Notes: generated from the sequence alone by a model not told the origin. Shown: positions 23,401 through 36,611, counted from the stretch's first letter. The stretch is DNA of 64,000 bases from Marthasterias glacialis (GCA_911728455.2 OU452227.1:18864110-18928109), one strand, 5' to 3'. Program-made: numbers and translations.

Positions 23401-23645
23401 ATGGCACTATGGCAGAGCGGTCTAGTGCACCGGACTCATGTTCTAGTCAGGGGTGTGGGTTCGAACCCCGGTCATGACACGTATGTCCTTGCGCGAAGCA
23501 CTTGGCTATTAATTGCTTCTCTTCACCCAGGAGTAAATGGGTACCTGCGAGGGCAGAGGTAGTACTTGTGTTTGATGTAGTGTGATGTATGTGTGCTACA
23601 TACTTGGCAGCACAGACTGTACCGGTATACTCTCCAGGAAGCTGA
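23401..23645 (+). mobile_element. tRNA-derived SINE, type B
   Basis: The head TATGGCAGAGCGGTCTAGTG has the A box and a long variable arm like tRNA-Leu or tRNA-Ser, and GGGTTCGAACCCCGG is the B box. The body includes GCGCGAAGCACTTGGC and CCCAGGAGTAAATGGGTACC, a conserved block shared by several metazoan SINE families. Opposite in strand to the host gene. Confidence 0.8.
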
Positions 23646-23710
23646 GATGATTTATATAATGAAATAAATGGCCAGGAAGCTGAGATGATTTATATAATGA
23701 AATAAATGGC
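23633..23710. repeat. 38 bp perfect tandem duplication
   Basis: CCAGGAAGCTGAGATGATTT through ATAAATGG occurs twice in direct succession. Confidence 0.9.
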
Positions 23711-24540
23711 CCTGCAGTCAGTGACCGGAGTAACAGTTTTCTTGCGCCAAGGAGCATCAAAACTGGCAGATACCGGCGCTTCCCGGTCATTTTTTGGCAA
23801 ATGATAATTGTGGCCAATTTAAACGTCGCGTTATTCTATTCCGCGCAAAATCAAATGCTCCTGAAAACAGTCGTTTAATTTCACTTTGTTCTTCTTAGTC
23901 ATGCAATTAAAAAAGATAATCATTCAATTCAATAACCCACTCGAACATCATTCAAATTCGCAAAAATCTACAGTTGCGCCTACTGTATGAAATTGATTGC
24001 CGATTTCACATGGCTAAAAAGAACGACTTATAAGTTTAATTGAATATAATGATGATGAAACTGAATGACTGTTTCAACTGGAGAGGCAAAATCGTTTTAT
24101 TACGAATGCAAGGAAGTGAAAGGCTGTTTTCCGATGATTATTATTACATTGGTTGAAAGTCCACCTCTATGTTCTTAGTCCCCACTTCGTAAAATAGCTT
24201 TTTAAGGACGAGAGGGGTAGGCCTAACATGCAGATAACATAGAGAGAAAGAAATAAGTCGAGAAGCTTCACAAATCAGTAAAGGATGACGATGACAATTC
24301 TGAGACAGGATTGCAATTTCATCAGTAGATGAGGAACAGAGAGGAAGTGACATGAAAACAAAAAACCAATTGCATGGATGGAGGGATTTAAAATGAAGAA
24401 ATAAAAATATTGGCTAGGCTGTGAGGATGATGGATGAAAATATGATACTGATTTTTGAAATCAATCGCGGGGTGTTGCTCCAATACATCGATCTCTTATC
24501 AGTTGATGAAGTAGTGCCATGTAGCTAAAACTGAATCCTT

Positions 24541-24735
24541 GTTTTTGTTTTCATTCATTTATGTACTTAATTTCATTTATTCATTTATTTGTTTGTTTAT
24601 TTATTTATCTAAATAATTAATTGGTTTCAATGGTATTAGTTTATTATTTATTGTTTTGTTTTCATTCATCTATTTACTTAATTTCATTTATTTATTTATT
24701 TATTTATCTGTTTATCTATTTATTCCATTGTATTT
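24541..24735. repeat. ATTT-rich low-complexity repeat with internal duplication
   Basis: TTTTCATTCATYTATKTACT followed by TTTA units appears twice about 110 bases apart. Low complexity. Confidence 0.75.
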
Positions 24736-25643
24736 GTTTATTGTATTAAATTGTACTTCACTGTCTTCAATTGATGAGTAATATGAATAAATCGAGCTGA
24801 AACAAAAATTTATTTAAATCCCTCTGCGTTTTGTTACAACGCCACAATGGAGTGCCAAAATGTAATAATTTGTAGTTTGCAATTTAATATGTGTAAAACT
24901 TCTTTTTACTTTTCTCATTACTTACAACGGATGATTCAGATTAAGTCAATGGTTTTGAAAAAGAGTTCAATCATGAAAAAGGAGATATTTGAATTGTTTG
25001 AAAAGTGTTAAATAGATTAACCTATGGTTTAACTAAGTTGTGCATAAGGCAGGAAACTTAATAAAGGCTATACCATTCAGCATCCGTCACGTTAGCAGTT
25101 TTTCCAATAGCTGTAACTTTTTTTAAAGCACCTGAAACCAGCCCAATGTTTTTTCAACATGTGAATGGACACGCAGGCTTATACTGACTGACTGAGTTGA
25201 CTGATGTTTTAAAGTATATTTTTAAAATCACCCTTCAAATTTCCATCAAAAATGGACGGAAAAAGTTACCTGCCTTTTCCGTCCATTTTTTCACAATGAA
25301 ATTTAGGAGTATTTAAAAAATGTATTATTCTAATCTACTCAAACTATTTTCAGCATAAAGCGTGCATTCAGATGTTGAAACACTTTCGGGTGGATTCAGG
25401 TACTTAAACAAAAGTTTGGAAAAACTGATGACGTAAAATGCTTGTTTCCTAAAACAAGGTGATTGAACATGAGTTAAAAGTGAAGGTACCGGTAATAATA
25501 AAAGGGCATTTTATTTTGAAAACATTAAGTGGAGAATAGAATAGGTCTGAAATAACAATAGAGACTAGTTTGGTGGAAGAGACACAGTATACAAAGGACA
25601 GACTTCAGAGACGGGCAGGAAGCGATTTTAACATCCCACTTAC

Positions 25644-25922
25644 GTGGACTTCCTTCGTCCAAGTTAACGAAACCATGCGCATTGCTGCTGTACCCAACCG
25701 CCGTGTACGAATACATCCCAAGTGAGAACCGCTTGGGGTTAACCTCCTCTTTGCTGACCACCACGACGCTGGTTGCCTCGCCGTCGATATGGACTCGCTT
25801 CCCCCCACTGTAGGTCAGCAAGTAGCCGTCCACGGGCTCCTCCGGTGGGTCCCAAGCCACGGTGAAGTTATGGGGGCTTTGGAACTGGACTAGGACATTG
25901 GTTGGAGGCCGCGCGACGGAGG
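25644..25922 (-). CDS. Exon 3: FN3 domain 2
   Basis: Ninety-three codons, residues about 114-206, one FN3 domain. Visible motifs are RPPTNVLVQF, FTVAWDPPEEPVDGY with the core Trp, LTYSGG, and LGMYSYTAVGYSSNA. One N-glycosylation site (NFT) sits before the core Trp. The acceptor is TTCTTCACCCACAG and the donor is GTAAGT after GTCCAC, both phase 1. The near-parallel sequence to domain 1 points to tandem exon duplication. Confidence 0.9.
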
Positions 25923-26974
25923 CTGTGGGTGAAGAAATGAGGATGAGCGGTTGGGAAGGGGGGAGGGGATAGGATGGATGGATTAATGGGGACAAATGGT
26001 TATTAGTATTAGTGTACTTTATGGAAATAAAACGTCATAATTGAGCGTTGCCTGGTCGTGGCATGAACTAACCAAGACTGGGTGGAAGGGGAAAACAAAT
26101 CCGGGATGAACTTAAGACTGATCAAAATAAACAAGCATGGGAGGTGGAGAGGTTGGTGGTAGATGAGGCCTTCAACTGCATTTAGATTAAGCCGGACAGC
26201 TGGAAAATACAGCAAGTATACTAATAAGACCTATCTGTCAGTAGATATAAATGATTGCAAATGTGAGGAACAATATCTCTAACATCCATCATCAAACTAT
26301 TCAGTGTAAAAATTGAAATCCAACCACCGGGATCGCACAATAAAACGATCTGCTCTTGATAGCTGTATAAAAGTTCCAGCTGATGATTGATTTAAGATTA
26401 GCAATACGTTAATTGCAACATTGCTTTAAATCATCTAATTAGACAACATGCAATTAGTGCCTCGAGATCCTTTAAGCCGTTAACTTGACTGAGTAAACGT
26501 GGAGTCATTAGTTTTGGTGAAACATCGGACTCACACAGTTTAAACATGCCGCAGCATTTACTATTAAGCAAATATTATAACCCGATTTCGATGTTTTTCA
26601 AATCTGTATACGGCATTATTGTGTAACACTAGGAATTAGTTATCAACAATGTATAGTTGGTGCCAATATCTGGCCAGCGGATTTCACAAAACTAGTCCCA
26701 CTTTATAGGACTAGTCCTAACTTATGATTATAGTCCTATAAGTTAGGACTAGTTACTCATCCTAACTCGAGATAAGACTAGTCCTAGCGCTTTGTGAAAT
26801 CCGCACCAGAGGGCCCAATTTCCAAAGATGTTTCATACACCCGTCTTGTGATTGTTTTCATGCAGTATTTTTTTTTCTGTGAAATTGGACCAAGATAGAT
26901 GAACTACCAGACATCTCGTTCTGTATACTTCAGGGACGGGTGGGGCACACCCCAATAAAGCCCCCCCCCCCCCC

Positions 26975-27005
<31 letters not shown>

Positions 27006-27040
27006 CCAAACGTTGATAGGGATTTCTATGTCAAACTTAC
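25923..27040 (-). other. Intron 2
   Basis: Contains a family 7 fold-back (26677-26804) and a C-run/A-run (26960-27001) next to exon 2. No exon seen. Confidence 0.8.
26677..26804. mobile_element. Fold-back MITE, family 7
   Basis: GCGGATTTCACAAAACTAGT at the left mirrors CTTTGTGAAATCCGC at the right. The interior holds several copies of GGACTAGTCC and TAAGTTAGGACTAG in both orientations, so it can form a long stem with bulges. Confidence 0.75.
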
Positions 27041-27313
27041 GTGCGTCTGCAGGATTTAAAATGGTGAATGTTTCTGCATTTCTGCTGTAACCCGCCGAGG
27101 TCCGTGAGTACAGCCCCATCGAGAACTGTCTCGGTTTGATTGGACTGTTGCTGACCACCTCCACGTACGTGGCGTCCCCGTCCACTTGGAGGTTCCCCCC
27201 GCTGTACGCCAGGTTGTATCCGATCACCGGGTGGTCGGGCGGCTCCCAGGATACGATGAAGGAGTTTGGACCGGTAAACTGGACCAGGACGTGGGTGGGT
27301 GGTTCAATTACGG
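27041..27313 (-). CDS. Exon 2: FN3 domain 1
   Basis: Ninety-one codons, residues about 23-113, one whole FN3 domain. FN3 landmarks are PPTHVLVQF at the A strand, FIVSWEPP with the core Trp, then GYNLAYSGG, and MGLYSRTSAGYS near the F strand. The acceptor is a pyrimidine stretch ending CCCCCTAG; the donor is GTAAGT after GACGCAC. Both ends are phase 1. Its closest relative here is the next exon, with which it shares roughly half its residues. A long C/A homopolymer lies just downstream in the intron. Confidence 0.88.
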
Positions 27314-27527
27314 CTAGGGGGTAAAACGGGAAAGACAGAGAGATATATATAAATCAAAATTTAAAAATAGCTTATAGCTTAAACAGATTGTTTGTTTATA
27401 TCTTGATTTAAAACTAGGACCTATCCATATCAATGATGAATGTTCATATTATATTATGAAGGAATTATTTGCAGAGAAACTGTGTCATCAGATAGGTAGC
27501 AAGTACAATATACAGAAATAAAAATCA

Positions 27528-27842
27528 ACCTGAAGATACGTAACATTTCACAAGAAATATCATCGATCACCCTAGTTTCTTAAAAAGCGAACATAACAAC
27601 CACAAAATATGTACAAAATTCTCCTAACTGGGAAAATACATTCATAAAGGCATAACATATTTTGTGAAACATGTCATGTGAAATATGAAGTAAAGTAAAG
27701 TAAACCTGAACATATAAACGTAACATTTCACAAGAAATATCATCAATCACCCTAGTTTCTTAAAAGCGAACATAACAACCACAAATGTACAAAATTCTCC
27801 TAAAACTGGGAAAATACATTCAGAAAGGCATAACATATATTG
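27528..27842. repeat. Tandem duplication, about 176 bp period
   Basis: ACCTGAA...CGTAACATTTCACAAGAAAT and TTAAAAGCGAACATAACAAC occur in both halves with small indels (starts 27528 and 27704). The copies are close but not identical. Confidence 0.88.
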
Positions 27843-29059
27843 CGCAATTTGTCCGTGGCTTCAGGTACTTCTTAAACCCAGACAGATTGTAGATCTTTCC
27901 CACAGTTGAAGGTCATTTCGAGTAGAATTGAAAAACCAAATACAAGGAATCGTTGAAGCAATGCTTTCATCTCACTATAAAATGTTTGTAACAAGAGTAG
28001 GTAAAACAGATTGCATGCAAGAAAATATACGGTAAATTGTAGAAAGAATAGTAATAATAATAATATAATAAACTAAAGACTAAACACAATGAAATATCAT
28101 CTGACTGGCATGTAGGCCGGGTCAGCATGTCATCAATGCGCATATTACTAAAAAGAAGTCGACAGAAATGAACCGTTACTTCACTAGGATTAAGGAGGGA
28201 GGTTCAATGGAAATTGCCAATATTGATTGGATGGGGGGAAAAATGTCTTTTAATTACAAACTTTAAACCCCTAAAAGTTAACACCTACCTGCAAAATGTA
28301 AACTACAAAATTAACAGAAAGTCACTCTATCAGAAATTATTAAAGAAATTAAAGAATCATAAAATGGGCTAGTAAGAAGATAATCAAATAAGAACATAAA
28401 TACTACTTCTCTCTGTCTTGTGTTATCACAACTTTTCAATTGAATGAAACAGGATATTTTTTGATGTCAGTTTTAAGGTTATCCCTATAGTTTCCATTCC
28501 CAAAATAAACTTTCCAGTACTCCTACGATTTCCTACTCCTTCGGTTTCCTCCACACACTCCCTAGCTCACTTCAGATTCCAAACCTAAATCCTGCTTTCC
28601 AATTATCTTTCCCAGCTCAAAAAATGTTGTAAAAATAAATTCCCTGTAGTAGCGGACAGGCTTCCTTTGGGCTTTGACGGGAAGGCAACAGGGAAAATAC
28701 CTAATTGACCTCATCTACATGTTGCATAATTAACTTTCCTATGTGTTATTATGTGAAGTAGAATTATCGGAGCTGATCTGTGTCATCAGGCAATTCCATA
28801 CTGGTATCATTCCTTTAAGGCAATCGTTCAGACACGCAGACCAATCATCATAGATTGGAAGTAATTTTCAAGATGATTATGACTGCAAGATGTGATACTT
28901 TACCAGATGTTATCCCAGACATAAGGAATGGGCGCTATTCTTGAGTTCACCAAAGGACCAAAAAAAAATGAGATCAACTCAGGATCTCGAATAAAATCGA
29001 AGAGGAAAAGCTTTGGAAGATGGAAGATGGGATGGGATTAACCAACTATCTAAAGAAAG

Positions 29060-29310
29060 ACAATAGAGGACAATCGGGTCAGAATTGACCCGGAGCGCGG
29101 TTCCATTTCAGGGTCAGCATGACCCGTTTTGTTGGGTCCACCCGGAATCTACAAACACATTACTGACCTGGTATCCATGACCTGTGCGAACCTGAAAACG
29201 GGTAAATCTGACCCCCCCCCCCCCTCAAAACGCGCCAGACTGACACTGAAATGGGTATGGCCCATACTGACCCTTCTCCGGGTTAATTTTGCCCCAGAAC
29301 TTTTTAGAGT
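29060..29310. mobile_element. Fold-back MITE, family 5 (GGGTCA-rich)
   Basis: CGGGTCAGAATTGACCCGG near the left end and a decayed mirror near 29285. The interior has GGGTCAGCATGACCC. Copies at 45200-45450, 49575-49771 and 63451-63714. Confidence 0.7.
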
Positions 29311-32300
29311 TGTCTTTTGTTTCATGTTGTCACCTGTCCCGCTTAGTTATAATCAATAAACAAAATATTATGTTCTATTGATCGATTTCATCTGAATATT
29401 TTTTATACTAAATTAGACATAAAAATATATACATTTGTGGTTGATAGGGGGACATCAAGTACAAAAACTGTAAAGTCTGCTAACGTCTCCCCACCGTGGT
29501 TTGATTATCATGACGGTTAAACAAAACTACTGCAACACACTTCAAACTTCAAGTCGCATCCCAAAATAAAACTTCATGCGGTTAACATAAGACGGTGACT
29601 GTGGAAGTTTACAGTCGGTAATCTTTTCTGACGGGTTTTCATCTTTGTTCCGAATTGGCCCAGATTCCGAACCGGGCAAGACGCACTTCTGGATCAGTTT
29701 GACACGGAAACCCGGTCATCTGTGTGCTTTCAAAAATGCGGATTTAAGTCCAGCTCAATTTGAGTCCGTTTTCCCCTCGGAACAACTGGATCCAGATTAG
29801 AAAAAAAAATTGTGCAGAAATAATTGTACAAAATCTTTCTGCCGAACTTAAACTACTACTGATATCAAATTATAAAACTTGATGCGGTTGACCTAAAAAC
29901 ATCAATGAATCACTGAGTGTGTGACCCTCAAAACTCAAACATTTTCTGATCAAAGAGGTTAAATCGATTTTCCTGAACATCTGGGTATAGGTATTACACA
30001 CACGGAACATTGAATTTATTATTACGGTTAATATATTCATCCTCGATTGTTGTACTTCATGTTACAAGGCGTGTCTAAACCAGCAGGTGGGTTAGTCGTA
30101 TTTGATTTGTGTTAGCTAGATATAAGAACAGATGGCATGATGAAAAGAAGCGCTTCGTTGGTTTATAGTGACGATCACATTCGACCAAATGTTTGGTGTT
30201 AAAGTGGGGTTGGGGGGGGGGATAGAGTAGACTTGTGCAAGTCTAGCGTGTTTGAACGATGAGACCCGTTAAAGTGTGCAATTTTGCATAACAGTTTTCT
30301 GCATTAAGGTCCTAATCATTTGTAAAAAGCTGTAATTATGTTATGAAAAACTTGAATAAGATTAAGACTTGTACTGAAAAGGGCGTCAACTCTCACCGAC
30401 CTTGGTTTTCTGGGACAAGTTAAATTAAATTAAAGATCTGTTTCACCAAGGTATCGAAAGTCTATCATAAAGGTGGTGTGTCACGGTCCCATATCTTTTT
30501 TTTTCTTCTTTACATTTCTACATAACTTATAAGCATCTTCAGATTCCAGGGAGATGACACCCATAACAGTAGCACCCATAACAGGCTCTCCCGAGACCAG
30601 ATCGAGACGGTCGTGGCGAGATAGGTCATTCTCCGTGGCAGCTCCACGAATTTGGACTGCTCTCCCAAGAGATCTACACAGATCTCTTAGTGCTTCAAGT
30701 CCAGTCTAAAGACATTATTGTTCAAAAGATCTTTCTAAACCAGTGTCTAGCCTTCCGTTGACTGTTACCATTAAATTTTTTCTTTGTGCGCCTTGAGTGC
30801 CTTTTGGACAGATATATGCGCGGTATGAATATATTATGACGTGTACATACGTCATTTTTACCGGTTCTCACCGTAATGAATAACATTTTCATTGTTCCAA
30901 AATGCACCGGGAGACTTTCATAAGGTTTATTTATACCAGGTAATCATCAAGTAAAAGTCTGGTTCCCGAGTCTAAACTTTGTCCGTGGTTGAAATGTTTA
31001 CTGTTATAAATGCGCTGGTTAACAAGGTTTTGTACAGTCATGGTGTCACGTGTAGCTTTCATCATACAGAAAGGACTTTCACAAGTCTAAAAATACCGAG
31101 CATCCCCACGTTAACCGGAAATGACATTTACATCACATACGTCATTTTTGTCGGTTCTCAACCTTTGGTTGGAATCGCTACTGTATTAATACACATCACT
31201 CCATATGGTTTGTTATGTTAGGCCTCTCTATAATGGGATCATTGGATATAAAGTTGTCATGCTGGTTTACGGAAGAAATGGTTCAGTACCCGTCCGTACG
31301 ACTTAACAAACCTGATCTTCAAACGCCAACAGGGGGGAATTAAGTACAATTTCATTTATTCAATTTTCTTGATCTGTTTCTTCTCCTCCGGCAGCACGCC
31401 GGGCCTGAGAGAGCACTTGACTTAGATGGCGAGAAAATATTTTAATCTCACAAAATATGGATGAATACGAATATATCAGTGAAAAATAAACCTGAAATAA
31501 TTTAGAAAAGTACGTCCTTAGAGTTGCTTCAATCTGTTCTTCCTTTAAACTATCCGTATCCCTTCAGTTTATTTGGAGAAGTCGAGGAGGGGATTCCAGT
31601 GACTCGTACTTTTTGGATATGTAGCACCCCTGCCACCTGTTACATTAATTAGTCACCATTATACATAATGGCAAGAAGCCAACATTCATTGGATATAATC
31701 TACTGAAACTGTCTAATCCTTGAAAAGTATGTATCTTAGATAGCTACTGCAGTCGGTTCCTCACACCGGTGAGCCAGTGGGCGAGGGGAGGTGGATAGGG
31801 GCCATGCCGCCGCCCCTTTCACAGGCTGTGTGTGTGTGTTTTTTTGTTCTTAATGGACAAAATGATAACGTTCATATTCAGATATTTGCGTATCCGCCCA
31901 CCTTACTTTGCCCCCTAAATTTTGGCTATGGATCTGCCCACCAGTGGCTGCGTTCAAGTGCAAGTGGTCCTATACAACCAGACAAAGGGGAGCTTAAGAC
32001 GTTAAGAAATTTAGGCTGATCAGAAAAAGGATGATTTTAGTATCAGATTTGGAGCAGCCATTTTATTATTGTCCCATTCAAATTAACGTCACCATAACGA
32101 GGCACGATGAAAAATTAGTCAGGCCCTTCTCAGTATGAAAACCGATTTTCTTTAGGTTTAATTAAAACTAGATTATGGAGTACACTCATATCTGGTCCAT
32201 AAAGCCTTACACTGGTGGATCGATAGGATTATTCCACACCACACCAGACAATTTACAGGTAGCCATTCTCAGGTAATTTTAAAGAAACAAGAACTGGCTT

Positions 32301-32377
32301 AATAGATGTTAAATTTGCATCGGGGATAAAGAAAATTATTTGTGTTTTACTCAATACTATTTGTGAAAAAAGGCACT

Positions 32378-32520
32378 GCAGTACCTTTGGTTCGAATCCC
32401 ACCCGAGTAGTATGCCCGTTGATTTTTTTTCCCCACAGAACTCGGGAAAGTATTGAGTGTACAGTGCTTAAAACACATCGGTGTATGGGTTAAACACAAA
32501 TAAAGAACTTTCTTTTTCCA
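32378..32520 (+). mobile_element. 5'-truncated SINE, type E
   Basis: The B box TTGGTTCGAATCCCACCCGA is followed by a tail ending CATCGGTGTATGGGTTAAAC. The A box is not recognisable. Confidence 0.55.
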
Positions 32521-35500
32521 ACTTTCACATAATTTTCTCTGTGACAGTATAATATACTGTCAGAAAAATGCCGCTATCAGTGGTACGAACCGAAGTGTTC
32601 ATTTTGAATTCAGCGGAGTTGGTTGCCGTAAAGTTGCCGCTTGCAGAATTAATTACCACATTACTTGTGCCTTCTCTCCACTCGTATGCACAAAGTCATT
32701 TCGTCTCCCTGCTCACATAAAACGCAACCCCCACGTGTTATCATTGAAGGACTATATACACACCATGTACAAAAAAAACTAATAAGATAACCAAGTTGAT
32801 CAATTAATTGAATCACTGTTGTGACAGCTAAATTAAGAGATGTCTACTGGCCTGCGTGAGGTTGTCGTCACGTTGGAGTTTATGAGTGGGATGGTTTCGA
32901 CCGCGCGGCGAGCTAAAAGGGGAAAGGTGACACGAGGTACACTACACCCCCCTCCTGAGTCCCTCGTGTCTTGAACTTCAAATAGTGATCGGAAGACATG
33001 TCTCATACACTGCCAATCTGCCCCTAAAAATATAATTAAACATCCTAAGTTTCACCTTGACTTTTACTTATGACAGTTTGCGAAAGCTTACGGGGCTTGG
33101 TGTAAGGAGTCTTGTTCCCAGACTCTCCATTTTACAGTGCAGTCGAAAGATGGCGATCACTGTTTTGGGCGTTTGAGCGTGTCATCGCGATTGTATAGTT
33201 CGTAAAAAAAAACACTTCGCAGAAGAGCTAATTTGTCATAAAAGCAGGCGTGAAGTCATGATGAATGAGCTTAATATCCATTTCATGACATCTTCTAAAT
33301 CGTTAATTGTACAGTCTAATTTATGTGGAATGGTTAAGATGTCCACACATTAAAGTGTAATGCATTCGCCGTGGTCCGGAGCTTGTGACTGGTTTATGAA
33401 GCGGGGAGAGGAGAGGGAAGGGGGGACGGCTGAGTCTTTACGCAAGAGAAGAAGAAAAAAAAACAAATTCCATGTCCCCAAATGCATTTATATGTTGATG
33501 TTTTTTATATGAAATACTGTTGTAAAACACCATCAAAAACTTTCTCTCGCCCTTACAAGCAACCTGTCTTTAGACCATCCAAGCCACACCCATCGTGTAT
33601 ACAAAGATAACCCTCTTTTCTTCTCATAGTAAACGCAGCTGCTCGCACGTCAGTTTCTGCCTATCTTGGTCAATGTTGTTTTCAAGTTTCATATTTTGCC
33701 TCGGGCATTGAGTTTAATTTCTCCCCCTTGATCTACATCAATACGCTTCGGAAGTTTCCCCTTTCCCCAAACCACAATGACCCCCTTTTTTAAAAGAGAA
33801 CTCCTACATCGACAAGATAAAAATTCTGATACCTCCCCTTTTTATAGCCGCATACATTTCACATCCTGGTTTTTATATTTAGCCTGAAACATCCCGAAAT
33901 CAATGCCATACCGGTATACATCTGTATATCTGTACCCTTCACCTTTCGTCGACTTCAATACCTTTCTCTGGAATGACGTTTACGGTGTACAATCCAAGAC
34001 GGTGACTCATGTGGTTTCTTGAGTCACCGTAGACGACACTTCCACTTGATGACATCCCATCAGGGTGTGGAGGGACCGGTGGGGGTAGGCTGATGTGATA
34101 CTCGTCATAATATTATCAGCGAGGGACAGGGAACAAAGTGGTAAAGCACACGCGTGTTGGAGGTAAATAAATTATGAAGTAAAACGAGAGTCGTACGTAT
34201 TAAAGATAATTGGTGAAATACATCTATGCACTTTTAGGGAACTCGAGACGTGTATCTTGGGAATGAATTGGGAAAGTTCAGGATGAAATTACACTAAGGT
34301 TGCAGCTGTATTAAGCGACTTCGGCTACGGCTTCGACTATGGCTAATGGCTACAACGGCGCGTTGAAGAGTATACACCCTTCCAGCGATCTGGAAATAGT
34401 CACTGATGAAGCCGTTAGGTTAGACGGCATAAGAATGATGAAAAGATGTATAGTAGTAATCCTGACCCTGGCCCGATTGCTCTCTAAAAAATCACATCAA
34501 TTTCTACAATCCCCCACCCACATCCCCGACCCGGATTCGGTGGGGAGGAGTCTGGGATCACTCCTCTTCCATACAGGGGAGGAGGGTCCCCCTTTCGCTA
34601 ATTTAATTCTGCCATAAAAAAAATCAAACAAAAAGGAAGAAAATAAGATCCGTGGCAGTATACAACTCAAGTAAACATGCCACTCAGAAAATATGTGGGA
34701 TCTCAGTTCTCTCCAGTCCATCTCCCATCTCTCTTTTCACCGTTGGGATGCAATTTCGATCACGACCACCATCAAAACAATTGGGAACAACAGGTGCCAA
34801 AAATAATTGAGCCACCTTTCGTAGTGTGCCACCAAAAGAGGATAAACCAACTACACAAGAGAACTCAGAAGGACACAACGTCGTCAGTCTTTCCTCTTAT
34901 GCCCTTGGGGGATGAAGACCGGCGGGGGGAAATGCGTCCATTTTCCCCTATGAGGAACAGAGCGGGTCTGTTGGAAGCCAGATAATTTACACATCTTCGA
35001 AGTTCCAGATGGGACATTACTTAGGTGTAATGAATGAAGTCCTTCCTGAATCTTACCGTAGGAAGGAAAGACATTCAAGTTCAGCTAAAAAAAAAAAGCC
35101 ATTGGGAACCCATTGTTCAGAATTTATGGTTTTGTCTACGCCAAGGGAAAACATGTGATTGGGAGGTAACTTATTATACAATTAAAAGCAACGAATTTAC
35201 ACTAGTATGGAGCTAAACAATGAAGCTCAATGTAGGCGGAAGACACTGTAAACTAATAAGCTATAGTGACTTCCCCTTCGCAGATGAAACATCAATTGAC
35301 AACAATCCGAAGATGACGGAGTCTTCCTGTAAATCAGAGCACAAGGAAGGAATCAAACCCCGTTCAGAACGGAGGTAAATATTTACAACAAAAAAAGGTT
35401 AATAGCTGTAAAACCTCATTGTTGGGACAGAAGGGTTTTCCCGAAAGGGTGAGCTCATCGCTACGACTGTGGCCGTGATCGGGAGGTCTCAGAGGGAAGT

Positions 35501-35858
35501 CCGAGTTCGGCGGGGAGTTCAACAGCATTCTCGCGAACCACTGATCATCCAATCACAATGTGAAAACTGCTATTTTCAATCCAAATATTAACCGATTTGA
35601 CTAAAAAATTAGAGCACTCAGCCGATGTGGCTGTTGTCCCAATCCTGTTTCCCGCTGCAATTAATTTCTTATTGAATATTTATATTACAAGAAAAGGTCG
35701 GTGACTCTAAAGTAAATTGCCACATGTGATGCTGTGCACATTACAGTCATTACAATCGGTCAACCGCTAATGGATCGAAGCTAATGCAAAAACAACGTAA
35801 TGGTGGGAGATACTCTCAACAGACGTGATGGGATGGTCCCACATGCATTCTGTTGCCT

Positions 35859-36035
35859 TATAGACCTTTACCATGCTGCCACCATCTTGGTCATATGCCC
35901 TGCATCCAATAACAGTAATGTATGCTGATGTTCGTTGTTCAAAAACAAACCTGACTATTTTCCTTCCAGCCGCAGTTTGGTTACATTGATTTGAATGGGA
36001 GAAAACAAGATGGCTGCACCATGATAAAGGTCTAT
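35859..36035. mobile_element. Fold-back MITE, family 2, well-preserved copy
   Basis: TATAGACCTTTACCATGCTG at the left and CACCATGATAAAGGTCTATT at the right, with CCATCTTGG and CAAGATGG just inside. The interior is inverted relative to the copies at 1514 and 14421. Best preserved of the family here. Confidence 0.78.
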
Positions 36036-36460
36036 TCCCGCATGCATAACGACATCAAATGTACCTTTAATTTACGCATTTTTAAACAATATCCTAACAA
36101 AATCTACTGGTAACAACAACCGTTGAAGGAGTATGACTTAGGTTTAAACAAATAAATACGGATATTGAGGACACTGAACAGTCTCGATGGAAAGTATCAT
36201 TGCGCAGCTCGCCATGTTGGTTAAAACATTCGATGTATGTTAAATGTGGCAAGGATTCCCGGCAGGTCACATTTCATGAGTTCTCCCATCTGCTGTTGTT
36301 GAATAAGATGAACATAGGTAACATATTTTATTGCCTCCTGGTACTGTCATTATTGTCTTTTCATTAAGGGCAAGTGTCCAATACTTTCACAAGGATGAAA
36401 GGGACCGCCGGAAAGGAAAAACAGCTCTCAAAGTTGATTGATTCCACAATCATTAATGCA

Positions 36461-36597
36461 ATTGTGGTGGTTCTGAAAAGAACCGGTGGCGTAACAACTC
36501 GACGTCTGATCAGCTTTCTCCTGAAGGCGATCAGAGCATACTGATCGAAACGTCGAGTTGTTACGCACCAGTTTATTACAGAACTACCACAACTCGT
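36461..36597. mobile_element. Fold-back element with a GTCGAGTTGTTACG stem
   Basis: GGTGGCGTAACAACTCGACG and CGTCGAGTTGTTACGCACC form a nearly perfect stem around a GATCAG-rich loop. The outer arms TTGTGGTGGTTCTG and AGAACTACCACAACT also pair. Confidence 0.75.
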
Positions 36598-36611
36598 AAG
36601 AGAGATATAAT

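Larger units (their letters stand above)
22763..25643 (-). other. Intron 3
   Basis: Holds a type B SINE (23401-23645), a 38 bp duplication just after it, and an ATTT-rich stretch at 24541-24735. Its segment next to exon 4 encodes a possible alternative N-terminus (22764-22859). Confidence 0.78.

Noticed and set aside
32834..32912. Small GC-rich segment after a good acceptor (CTTTTAG) on the minus strand, reading RRAVETIPLINSNVTTTS
   Set aside because: All GT donors within it fall in phase 0, which cannot join the phase-1 exon 2, so it is not a supported exon.
35364..35552. GC-rich minus-strand frame at 35.4-35.55 kb
   Set aside because: Part matches the GCTACGACTGTGGCCG core of fold-back family 4; no phase-1 exon can be built.
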